This document shows, one piece after another, positions 1 through 12,600 of a stretch of 64,000 nucleotides of DNA; the first letter of the stretch is position 1; every line of letters starts with the position of its first letter. The DNA is from Rhyzopertha dominica (lineage: Eukaryota; Arthropoda; Insecta; Coleoptera; Bostrichidae). The position numbers and the translations under genes were made by a program. Location: assembly GCA_025024175.1 (NCBI GenBank), contig QCXZ01000053.1, forward strand, positions 8,928,001-8,992,000, read 5' to 3'. Below the pieces are notes generated by a model. It did no database searches. It was not told where the DNA came from and saw nothing but the letters and a program-made list of their open reading frames with translations.

Positions 1-344
1 ATAACAAATTAAATAGCATAAAAACAAAACTGCCAGATTTAATAAATCGGTGAATAAACAAGAAAAAATGTAAAAATAATCAACACAAATAAAATATGCA
101 ATGTATATGCATAAAAAAGGCAAAAAATAAATATTTAATCTTACTGCTTACAAAAAGTGTCTATCATCAATTGGAAATAATAATAAAGCAGTAAACTAAT
201 TAAGTAAATCTGAACTTTGTGAATGAACATGCTTTTAGAATGGAACCATTAATAACATTATAAGAGTATTGTTATGATAAATCGCATTTATCACATCAAA
301 AAAGACACGAGTATTTTTAACAAATGACAATTATAAACACTTAC
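1..344 (-). other. NPC1 intron 4 (partial)
   Basis: AT-rich, with no coding potential or repeat that I recognise. Confidence 0.7.
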
Positions 345-637
345 AGTTAATGCCCTGTTGCAAGGTGTAATGCTCGGATCCAAAGGCGTAAACCCATTCT
401 CCGGGCTGGTTATGTTCATGTACGTTATCTGGAAGGGGACATATGGATTACCGGCAGCATCACCCATGTAGGTGAACCACCGCATGGGGCTGCACTTTGC
501 TGCACCATACTCTCCACACATGATGTCAAAAGCGAGCTGTCCCGTAGAGGGCACACTAACGCTTTTGCAGGAGTTGTATGTACCCTCCAGATAGTCATTC
601 GTTATGTATAGATTGATGCCACTGATATAATCCACTC
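345..637 (-). CDS. NPC1: NPC1 exon 4 (end of N-terminal domain)
   Basis: 293 nt between acceptor TTTTTACAG and donor GTAAGT, ending in phase 0 after NRALT. Contains GTYNSCKSVSVPS, the equivalent of MYNACRDVEAPS in vertebrate NPC1, and the MRWFTYMG segment. The proline-rich linker and first lumenal-membrane segments would follow in the next exon, outside the window. Confidence 0.93.
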
Positions 638-3600
638 CTGTAAAAAAAGACGATATTTTAAAATTCAGCAAGAGGCAATATTTTTGCAGAGACTGTATTA
701 CAGGTATGTCCATGTATTGATTACAAGTATTCATAATTCATTACGTACATTAAACTTTTTAAGCAGAAAATATATTATGTTAATGGACTGTGCTAGTTTG
801 ATTAAATGTTCCTCAAAGAGAAAAGTTTTTTTAGAACTGCATAAGGATAAAAAGTTTGCATGGAAACAGTAAAATGCTGAAATATATAAAACTGTTTGTT
901 TATACAGACCAATATTTCAATTCACTGCATCTTTCTAGCAGGGTGCAGCCTCCACAAAAGTGTTATGTGGGCAACCTATCGGAATCTGAAAACTTGTGTA
1001 AAAATAACACTATTTTATAGTATAATTTTCTTTTAAATAATACCCGCCTACTAAGATACTCATTCTTATACATGGGGGAGAAAACAGTTTCTGAAAAATA
1101 TCTTTTAGACCGGTTGATATAATTTCATCAGATTTTGGTTATTGGTGGAAGCCGTTAATATGATGCACACGGTTTTTTCAATAAATGTTTGTGGGGGACC
1201 AGGAGGGGTCCAACCCCCCACATTTTAACTCTTAACTTTAAAACGGGTATGTATTTCTCTCAAAAAATGTGTTCTTTTTTTCATGCGGCTAAAATTGATC
1301 GTTTCTGAGAAAATTGCAGTTGAATGTTAGGATTCACATTTTCACTACTCAACTAAAATTTCTGTTTTTATCAAATTGGCTGTGATAGCTAATAAAAATT
1401 GTGATTGAGCACTTCTCCTATCTGAAAAAATTAACATTTTAAAATAAAATTCATAATTGTTACAACAGGCGATTTTCAAAAGAAGAAGTTTCAATAATTA
1501 TAGGAAATCATTAATTGCATGTCAGCATACTTATTTATATGAATATTTCTTTATTATTATTTCATAATTTTAGCAAGAAATAATGTAAGGTATTATTAAA
1601 ATGAAATGTCAATGTAACAGTAGCAACTAACACAGTTTTATTATTATATCATTGGCAATTTAATAAAAACAAATTATTTAATTAACATTACTGCAATTTT
1701 CTCGGAAAGGATCAATTTTAGCTGCATGAACAAAGAGGTTTTTTTTGGTTATAAGACCCAAAGATAAAAAAATAGATATTTCCGGAAAAAAAATACCCAT
1801 TCTAAAGTTAAGGGTTAAAAATGCAGGGGGTTGGCACCCTTCCAGTCAACAAAACATTCATTTAAAAAATGTGCACATCATTTTAACGGTTTCCACTTGA
1901 TCGAAATTATATGACGAAATTATATCAACCGGTCTAAGAAATTTTTGAAAAACTGTTTCTCTTCCCCCATGTTGAAGAGTGAATATCACAGTAGGTGGGC
2001 TTAATTTCAAAAAAAGTTATACTGTAAAATAGTGTTATTTTTACATGAGTTTTCAGATTCTGGGAGGTTTCCCACATATTGCGTGACACCCTATATATGC
2101 ATATTACTAGCTTTAAGTATTAACAGAAAAACAGTTTCTTTTTGATTTCATGATTTTACCAAATAAATATTTTATATCATCTGCTATTTCAATATGTCTG
2201 TAATCATCCTCAGTAATTATTAATTATTTATCTAATCGTACATTCAACGATTGAGGGCAAATTTGGTATACTGCGCACACAAGTTTTGCGAATACTATAA
2301 TAACAAAGCATTGCTGTAAATAAAAAGAGGTCTCAACAGCACACGGTGTTCCCAAAAGATCGCACCAATCCAAGTACTGACTATGCCTGATGTTGATTAA
2401 ACATAACCTTAAAATTTTGTTCGTCATATAAATGAGTTGTCTTAATTATTAGAACTATTAAGAAAAATAGGTATCAGACAGACAAGAAAGCTTGTTAACA
2501 TTGGATTGTTGTCCAGTTTTGAGTTATATGTAAAGTTTGAAGTCTGTAGCTCATCAGAAAGTTAGTTTAAGATCGATTGCAAGATTTGTACCAAACATGC
2601 AAACGGACGTGAAAGTGAGTTAATAAAAACATTTTATAAAAGGTACAAGAAGACCATAAAACAAAATTTCAAAATAAGGTAAAAAAAATGTAATTGATCT
2701 TAACACATTACTGCAATAAACTATAAATTGCCTATGACGGTAGTACTAGACAGCATTTTGTAGAGAAATAAATGATTTAGGCATATATTTTTTAAATTTC
2801 GTTTTCTGTTTAAATTTAGGAGTACCTACAGGTATATGTTTCTTTTTTTACCTTTTCAAAAGCATTACCCATGTGTCTTGCATCATCATATCACATAGGA
2901 AGGTTTTCTAAATTACTTTTATTTCTATCAGAATTTATGTGATCAAAAAAAAAACTCTGATCTCTTTTGTGAGATATTAGAAAAAGTAGTCTCTTTAGAA
3001 GATGTAAGAAATATGTATGGAAACCTACACAATCTCAGCGCATTACAGAATTATTTAGAAATTACATCTGTTTACACAGAAACATCAAGTTTTTAACAGT
3101 GTAGAGATTGTTGCAAAATTACCAGGTTTCTTGGAAATACTTTTTATACAAGAAATATACTAAGCAAGTTCAATGTTCAAGTAAAGCAAATGGGCAAATT
3201 CAATTTATGACATTTTAAACAGAAAAGTTAAACCATTAGCATAAATTTCTTAGGCATGAAATTGAAGCTGTCTTTATAAAGACATGAATATTTACAAATT
3301 TCTATCCGCCACTGGGTTAATATACATATGAACATCAAAATCTGCCATGCACACATTACGCAGTTATGATATTTGAGTGACATCATGCTATCGCTGGTTT
3401 ATAACACATTAATGTAACTGAAGCATAACATCGTAAACTGCACATCTTCATCATTCAATTTAGAACACTGCTGTTCTTGTTAAACACTGAAGGCCAGCGA
3501 CGAAATAAAAACATGGACAAATAATTTCACGGATGATAACCATCAGCAGAAGCAATGCTCATCAGACCATATACATGCTTAATGAAAATTTTATGACCTT

Positions 3601-6600
3601 TATCTTGCATCAGCAGGTAGTTAATTATGATCAAAATATCAGACAGAACATCTGTCCCCGCATCATACTGACAATGCATTTTTTTTATACAGTTCGTAAA
3701 TTAAAAAATGATCGGTGTGTCAGTTAAAAAAAATTATCTAAAGGTAAATCTTTAAATATTTTTAAAAAATACATGATGAAAATAGGTCAAATACTGAATT
3801 GATTATAAATGCTTTTCTGTATATATAAATATCTTTTTCATTATTAATCCGCAGACAATGCATGATAGTGCTATCAGTTCTAAGAATTTTGTAATGTAAA
3901 CTGTGTTCTAAAAGAAAGATTCCATACATATTAAGAATCAAATAACATAGCTGGAATCACAGGCTGAGTATGAATGTGCTTACTGAAGAAGTTAATGTCA
4001 TTTTAATAACAATGTGATACTATTACATAAAACATAAAAGGTAATATTATCACCGGAAGGTAGGACTGATGTATAATATTATGCTGACTTGTGTCTTTCA
4101 ATATCCTTGAAATGTTGAACTCCAGGCATAATTTAAATTAAGTGAGGACAAATACAATAATACTCGTGGCAGAGCATTTACAGTAAACAACTGCAATTAA
4201 AAATAATGGGACCAAGTACAACTAACCTGAAGCCATTTTTCAAGTTTGCTTTGGTACTACTTTTTCTAATTTATCATGGAACACAGATTTCTAATAATTA
4301 AAAAATATCAGGAATTTTTTTGGACACTCTTCTACTGTAATACTCCCAATATTTTTATAAACTTTGTGAGTACTGATACTAAATTTGAATACTCGATATT
4401 CAGCTGTAACTTGAAAGTAAAATAATACTAAAAAAACAAAACTTCACTGACAAATGTTACCATGTGCAGTTTTTTGCTGTGCAGACAGCAGACCTTAGAC
4501 ATGGAATTTAATACTATACAGTTTCTCAATCTCAAGATAATCACTATCTCTTAAGTTGATAATGTTTTTGGTTTTGACAGATAAAAAGGTGAGGTTAAGT
4601 TGAAGTTTGATGTTCAAACATCAAGTTTTAATGTAGCCAGCATGTAACATTTGCACTAAAATAAAATATTCTTGAAGATGATTTCTAGCATATTTCACAC
4701 CTTCAGGGAAACGCAAGTGCAAATTTTGATTTTTTTTTGTTAATTACGTTGAATGTGTCAGAATTATTCATTTTTCTCTTGGTACAACGACCTAATTGTA
4801 TTGGGTTGGCAACTAAGTCATTGCCGATTTCAAATAAGAAGGCAAATTCAGAATTTTTGTTTAAAAATATAACTTTATTCAATTAGATATTGCCCGTTCT
4901 TGTCGATGACCTTTTTCCATCGTTCTGGCAGAGTAAAAATTCCCCGTTTATAAAATGTCTGGTCTTTGCTATTAAAAAACTGAATTAGGTGTGATCTGAC
5001 ATCATCCGCGTTGTTAAAAATTTTACCATTTAAAGAGTTTTGCATGGAACGAAACAAATGGTAATCCGAAGGCGCAAGGTCAGGGCTATATGGTGGGTGT
5101 GACAAAACATCCCAACCCAGTTCCAATAATTTTTGCCGAGTAACCAAAGATGTGTGGGGCCTTGCGTTATCATGATTTGATAATAACGGCCGCTTTTCTT
5201 CAATTGCATCCTTCAGTTTGTCGAGTTGTTCAACATACACATTTGAATTTATCGTTTGGTTCTGTGGCATGCAGTTGGTTGAGGTGTAGACAGCACAGCA
5301 TAGACATGCATTTTAATTATTGTAAATATTAACAGTTTTTTCATGTTAACTGTACTGTATGAAGTACTTTCAAGTAATGTTGATGTCAACAGTATTTCTT
5401 CAAATTTACCATAATGATCTTGAGTAGGTTTCTGGAGCATTGTGAATCAACTTTGTAAAAGGATAGAAGTAACATTTGGTCTACATTTATGATGCCAAAG
5501 TTCATAAACTGCTGGACTGTCAATTTTTAGACAACAAAACTGATTTTTGAAAAGCATCCCTAAATAGTATTTTGATAAATGAAAACTTTAAAAGATTCAG
5601 CAGAGAAAGTATACAATAAAGTTTTAGTATTGTGAATGAGAAGATTAATATGATTCTTTTGAACTTGAAGAATGCAGTAATAACTTTAATTCTGCTTTCC
5701 ATCCTCTAGTAGAATGATTTTATTAGTTTGTAAACATAAGTACTCTAAGAGAACACCCTTTTTCTAATTTTCTACTAAAAAGAAACAAGGCCTTGAAATT
5801 ACTTCTGAAAGATATAATATTTATTCTTGTTTTCTGTTTTCTACACCTATACTTTTTTATAAAGAATGCACCTTATTATTTTTGTTTGGTGTATTTAACA
5901 AAATAAACGATTACATATTTACATTATTTTCTGGTACCTTCTGAAGTAAATAAGCAAATAAAGAACCAAACTACTGTACTGTGCTTTGGATTTTTTTACA
6001 GCAACACAATAAAGTTTTATTTGATTTATTTCCAGTTTTTTAGAAGTAATTGTTATTTGTACTTCAGTTTTCAAGTACAAATACTTGGTGACGAAGCACT
6101 TTCATGGCAATGCACATAGAATAAATCAATCATATAAGGCACAATGTCCAAATTTGAAATATATAACTGGGCTATTTCACGAATTTAAAGGCTGAAGTGT
6201 NAAGGCTGCATGNTCCATAAAAATGAAGGTTAAGCGAGAAGGTTACCTTATATACATAGCGTACTATGCTAACTATGACTTAATAATGTGTTTGTTTTAT
6301 ATGCTACGTATTGCTATGACACCTTGAAAAAGTGTAAAGAAATAAAAATATTTCCATACCTTTACTGTTATTTTTTACTTCCACAACTTCTATGAACGAT
6401 GACTGATGAGCGTTGCAGGTAAATTCGCACAGGTGCTTGGCAAGATTTGACATACAAGATGGACACCTCTTCAAGAAGTTGGCTGCCAACACTATGTTTC
6501 TGTCTAGTGTCCTCAGCTGAGCTACATCACAGCATGTAGACATCTAAATGTAAATATTAAACAATGAAGATTTATATTAAAATCAAATGATTATTTTCTT

Positions 6601-9600
6601 TACCTGTGATGAAGTCCCTATAAAAGTGGGGCACCACTTCCTGAGAATCTCCAAGCCTTCCTCATCCAACGGTTTGGCCGTACCATTGTACGGGCAATTT
6701 TGAATTTGACCGGTTGAACTCTTGTTACATTCTCCATACCATATACAGTGGCCCGACTGTGTATCTTCAGCGGTTTCGCCACTAGCTGATTGTACCTAAA
6801 ATTAAAAAAAAAATTGTGCAATTTTCTTTAAATATTTCAAATATGAAATCATAAAACGCCACAAGAAGCAATCATTACCGCAAGTTCGGCACGTTATTAC
6901 AAAATCAAGAACGTTCACCATCCTACCATTAGGATTTAAACCTCACTGAGCTAATATGGGCTAAAGTTAAAAACAATGTTGGCGCAAGTTGTTAAGACAC
7001 TTGACAATTATCAGAAAATTAATTTGGCCAGATTACAACTGAACACTGGAAGAAATGCTATGATCATAATATTAAGAAAATTGAAGAAAAAATGGAACAT
7101 GAAGTATTTTCTGACAAATTCAGAGGCATAGAACCCTTTATAATAAGTTTAGAAGAAAGTAGCAGCAGGGATACTGATTTTGACGGCAGTTACTGGTAGT
7201 GATTAATTTTCCATCTTACATAAAGTAAAATATCATGCAACTTTCACTTTTGTATGGTAGAAATAAAATGTAAATTTTCTCCTGTTAACAAATTTATAAG
7301 TTATTTTTTGTGCTTCTTAATATTTGCTTTGATTTTAACAGTTTTTTGCTATCCGCCAATAGCATTCTGTTCTGGAAATGATCTAACGCATAAAACTGAG
7401 TATCTTATCCCCACTGGTCGCCTGATGTGCTCTGGTATGTACAATACTAGTGTATAAAATTGGGTTTAGTGGATAACCCCTTGTTTTGCATGTTAATGTA
7501 ATCATGGTTGCATGAAATAATTACTGCATAATAAAAAAAATGTGTAGTCATGCCATAATTAATCATTTAACTCCATAGCAATTACTCACATGTGTATCAA
7601 AAGTGAAATATTAAATTAATGTGCTAATTAACTATTTTATCAAACATACAGCACACTGCTGCTAATCAATTAATAATGACAATATAGCATTTCTTTAGAA
7701 AAGTTATAGAATAAAATAGTCAATACAACATATTTCACAGAAGGCCGTGAAAATGATTCACCCAGACATGTGAGATAGTTGAGCGGGTGAAACAATGTAA
7801 GTATGACGGACTATTATCTCAACACAGATAAGAAAATATTTATTTACTGTGTGGTCACATGAGTAAAAATTTTGTGCTGCTTCTCGGTACCAATACAGTG
7901 GTGTGAATATAAATTCTCAGAAAACTTGATAATAGAGCACTCAAAAAAATTTGAGTTCGACGGCTTTGTAATAACAGTTCTATTCATTGAAATTAATCGT
8001 TTTTTTTTGTTTTTTGAAAATCTTACATACTTACCGTTTATCGGGTAAAGGCTACAAAAACGTTCAGTACTTGGCAAAACCTACGGTCAATAATATTTAA
8101 AGTCAATAAAACAAAATTAATAACCAAATAAACCGCTAAAAACTTTCGACTGTACTTAATCTGAATATAGATAACTGCTTATTCAAANGAGTAAAAAATT
8201 GGCAAAACAAAGTTATTAAAAAACACATTACAGTCAACACTGAGAAACTGGTTTTCAAGTCTCTGCAAATAGTATTAATGTAACTGCTAGATCGTCGAAA
8301 AAAGCCGAGATGTTTTTTTTTGTCATTTTATGAACTTGTAATTGATGTGTAGTTACGGTTGCCGTTTCAGTAAGAATAGCAGTTTTTTCTGCACTTCGGA
8401 TTTGCTTTCAGTTACTGTTCGAAACCATGGTCAAACAGATACTTAGATAAAATTAATATGGTAAAGTTTCATGGGTAATGGCATTTTTATATTAAAAAAA
8501 CATTATACAGACTGTGCTTCGAACCTAAGTCTCTAGGTTTACGCCCTGGCACGTTACTTTTGCGACATCAGTTAGAGTGTATTATTAATGATGAAATTCA
8601 AAAGTAGGAAACCAGTATTATGCCTCTAATGCCGAATATTAAGAATGCCATTTAATGGTAGCTGCTACTTTGTGGTGGTAGATAGAATGATTTGAACCCA
8701 AATAAACTAAATTTGATATGTTCTGCGAATCTATATATCATTTATTGCAATTCGTTAACTACATAATGAGGCTCAGCTTTTGTTTAACTGAAATCAGTTA
8801 TGGAAGCAATGTATGTTTATGTAGTATTTCGAAGCCTCCCTAAACATAGTCCCATTTTTTTTTCTGCGGAGATGCATCCTTTTTATGTTCTTGACTTTAA
8901 AATAACTGAAACCAGTTACATGATAATACGTTTTGGTTTTGCATTCTAGGCATTTTTCTAAACATAAACACGCAAATCTTTTTTACGAAAGTATACCATT
9001 TTTGTGTATTGATAAAATATTGTACATTTTAGAATAAATAATCTGAACTGTACTTGGCAACTGGATCCTGTAGACAGGCGTGGACAAAAACGTTCAACAG
9101 GTGTTTACATGTCATTAAGATAGGAGATGTGCCAGAAATCATAGTATAGATTTGCCTTTTTACGTTTGTTTTCTATTGCGTTGAAGCCATATTCAGCTGA
9201 TAACAATATAATTCATTGATCTGTGTTAAAGGACGGGACGGAAAAACGATTGCATTCAATTTTTATGTTGTTTATATTGTTTTTTCCAAAAATCAATTTA
9301 TTTATTCCTTGAAGTTTTTAATTTTTGTATATGTATATTCAGAATGATATTTACAATATAAAGTGAATTAAGATTTATGCACAACTAATTTCAGATATTC
9401 TAAAGTTTACAATATTTTATCGAAAAATGAGAATGACATATTTCAGCGGGAAGTTTTTTGTGTGTTTGGTTTAGAACAGTGTCTCGAATGTAAAACAAAA
9501 ACATGTTTTCATGTAACTAGTTCCAGTTTTTCTAAAGCCGGCAAAATGTAAATTTCCACAGAAAAAGTTTTGTGATTTTGTGTATGGGGAGGCTTCTATA

Positions 9601-12600
9601 CACAAAGATATTTCTTATATACAGGGTCGCTACAAAGAATGGAACCAGTTCCATCAAATGTGGATTTGTGTCCGACCAATATCTGCAATTATGTCTATCC
9701 ACATTACCATTGAAGCAAAAAGTCGCTTCATCAGAAAACATAATCCAATTTAAAATGTTTCTATCTTCATCTGTCATGTTCATAGCAGTTTTGCAAAATT
9801 CTATCCTACGACCGAAATCATCTTCGCTCAGTTCTTGTAATAAGTGAATTTTGTATGGATGAAACTTCTCTTATTTCAAAATTTTCTGTACAGATCTTCT
9901 GCTAATATAGTGAGTGAGAGCAAGCTGTTGTACGGAACACTTGGTATTATCTTGCACATCTAATAGGACATTCAAACTACTTTCCTCACTCGTAGCAACC
10001 TTTGGACGTCCTGGTTTTTGATGATTTTTAACACCGCCGGTTTCGTTAAAACGTTGCAATGTTTTAATAACTATTGATCTGGCAATTGGTTCACGATCTT
10101 CATTAATTCCATTGTAGAGTGCAACTACTTCCGAATAACTTCGCCTTTCATAGAAAAACAGAGACACCTGGAGTTTTTGTTCTTACTTAGCGATAACGAA
10201 TATAGTTTTCATTCAGAAGTTTTTTGCAAGACCCAAGTTTAGTTTGGAGGCTTCCGTGGTTGTTGTCGATGACATGCTGTTTTCCGGGCTGGTTNCCNCG
10301 TTGGTTATTTGACCCTGACGTTTCGACACTCATGTCGGTGTCTTCCTCAGAAGTAGCTCTGAAACTGAAGTGTCCTAGTCCGCTCGGGTATTTATACTCG
10401 TCCGGGTCACTGACGCGTGGGCGTTATTACGCATGACCGGTTTCCAGATACCAGGTAGTTCGATGCCCCGGTCTCGGTTATAATTGTGCGGGTTCTTCTG
10501 GATTTCGATGGCTTCCTTGTACAGTCTCGGCCAGAATCTCGCTTCCCTCGACAGCATTTGTGCTTCCTCGAATTTGATGATGTGGCCAGTCTCCATTCGA
10601 TGTTATCCTACAGCCGACCTATCACCTTGCAGGTCTCTGGTGTCCCTCATGTGATGTGCCTTCCGGTTTGGCCGATGTAAACCTTGCCACAGCTGCATGG
10701 GATGCTGTACACACCTTGTGTTTGTAGCTCCTCAGTCTTCGAACGATATTTCGGAAAGGCGTTAGCTATTTTTCTCGGGGCGGCGAAGATGGTGTTTTAT
10801 ATGATGTCTTCTCAGCAGCCGTCCGATCTTATCTGTATATCCATTGACGTAAGGCAGGTATGCTCCAGCGATGTGCTCCTCTGGTTCCTTCCTCCGTGGT
10901 TGCTTGTTGATAGCCTTCTCAATCTGTGCCTTAGGATATCCGTTCTTCTGTAGTGCACTGCGTAGATGTTCTAATTCCTCTTCTAGGTGGTCTTGTTCGC
11001 TGACTAGCTTCGCCCGCTGTATCAGCGTGCTGATGACTCCTTGCTTTTCGGCGGGGTGGTGGTGTGAATCTGCATGCAGGTAGCGATCCGTGTGGGTTGG
11101 CTTCCTATAGACTCGATGTCCTAGCGTGCCGTCTGGTTTCCTTGTCACCATCACATCCAGGAAGGGTAGGGTGCCATTGGTCTCCATCTCCAAGACCCAA
11201 GTTTGTTATCACACTTTTCTCAACTCAGAAGCAATAAATAGTACAAGCGTGATACATTTTTGAAAAAATGCAACTTGCGCCCATATCTGGGAAACAGAGC
11301 TGACACAGGTGGAAAAATTCCAGAAAATGCATTTTAATTACCCATAGGTCCATATACAATTTCAGAACAGAACCTAAAATATATTGCTGGTTCCATACTT
11401 TGTAGCAACCCCGTATAATGTGGTTTCAACTAAAAAAAATCACCCCATAATGATTGTAGCAGACTTTAATTTTGTATCTGTTGATCAAAGACTAATCTGA
11501 TTGTAAAAGCGATGACTTCAGAAAATCTAACAATGTCGATCGGATAAGAAGCGTTAGCGCAAAACAGTAGTGTAGCAACGATGTATTGTTATTTTTTCCA
11601 TTTACGAGATATTGTTACGCGGGTAAAAAGAATGCGGCATTCCACCGCAACCGCGATGCAACATGTTGTCTTATACATTAAATTTAAAAACGGCCGCTTG
11701 CGTCACGCCGTATTTGCGCTCGTAATAATAAACGACGGTGTAATTTTTTCTGGTGTTAACTTGGTCGCGCTCGGCCCTGAATACCTAATCGAATTGGCTA
11801 ATGGTCTCATCGAAATTTCAGTCCACCAATGCGTCCCAAATGTTAACCTCTATCAAATAATGCAACAATTCTCTCACCACCGGTGTTGCATTCCGTTTCG
11901 ATCGCGATTCCCACATCCAATGGCGGTGACCTTTTGGGTCTCACGAACGTATCAAAACTTATTATTAGTCGTTCGAGTCGGTTAATTCGGCATTTAAGAT
12001 GATCAATTCCAAGCGACGACGGAATGGAATCGATTGCGCCCCGTATATTGCGACGCTGCGTACCCTTAAAACAGATTTATCGAGCAATTATTTGAAGGAC
12101 AAGCCAAGGACAACTGAAATGTCAGAATTATCTACCAAGCTGCATGAGAACACGCATAGGGAAACAACTATAAAGCTACGTCGAATCGCACCATCAATAT
12201 TTGAATATATCAAGCAGTTACTGATTCTTTGGCCACGCCCTGCTGGTTGAATCATATCGGTATTTCGCTCCCAAAATTCTCATGGTATTTTAATGAGGAT
12301 TGTACCTGTATTGGTCGAAACGACTGATGTATATGTTGACGTAAATGCAGATGAAAGGAAAATCCCATTACAATTTGATGTTTATACATGGCCACTACCA
12401 ATCGGATTGAACGAACACGTGTTGCGAATTTATTGTAATCGTAGCAAATAAGATAGATCCAGATAACTAGCTGTTGAAAATTTTGATAACACTAAAAAGA
12501 CTTTGGGATAAAGTCGCGGTGAAGGAAACGAAAATGAATGAATTAAGGAAAATTATCATAATAATAAATTCATCGTTGAAAATTAACATATAAAATACAA

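Larger units (their letters stand above)
9622..11413 (-). mobile_element. Mariner-like element with DUF4817-type HTH, internally deleted, copy 1
   Basis: Flanked by TA (9620-9621 and 11414-11415) with TIRs CAGGGTCGCTACAAAG and ...CTTTGTAGCAACCCCG. Minus-strand fragments: an N-terminal helix-turn-helix part (about 9880-10150; SYSEVVALYNGI, PIARSIVIKTLQRF, KPGRPKVATS) and a catalytic part (9640-9783) with MFSDEATF and RYWSDTNPH. The left TIR joins straight into the coding frame, so the transposase C-terminus was deleted. A Penelope fragment sits between the coding part and the right TIR. A longer relative lies at 15950-17467. Confidence 0.85.

Noticed and set aside
6618..6821. 67-codon minus-strand frame as the NPC1 reading frame
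   Set aside because: It is out of phase; the frame giving CIWYGEC, with both splice sites, is the real one.
8500..8580. tRNA or tRNA-derived SINE on the minus strand
   Set aside because: A B-box-like GGTTCGAAGCA is present, but no A box, no T-stem pairing and no acceptor stem.
9572..9847. 91-codon plus-strand frame over the mariner
   Set aside because: It is antisense to the clear transposase frame at 9640-9783 and has no domain.
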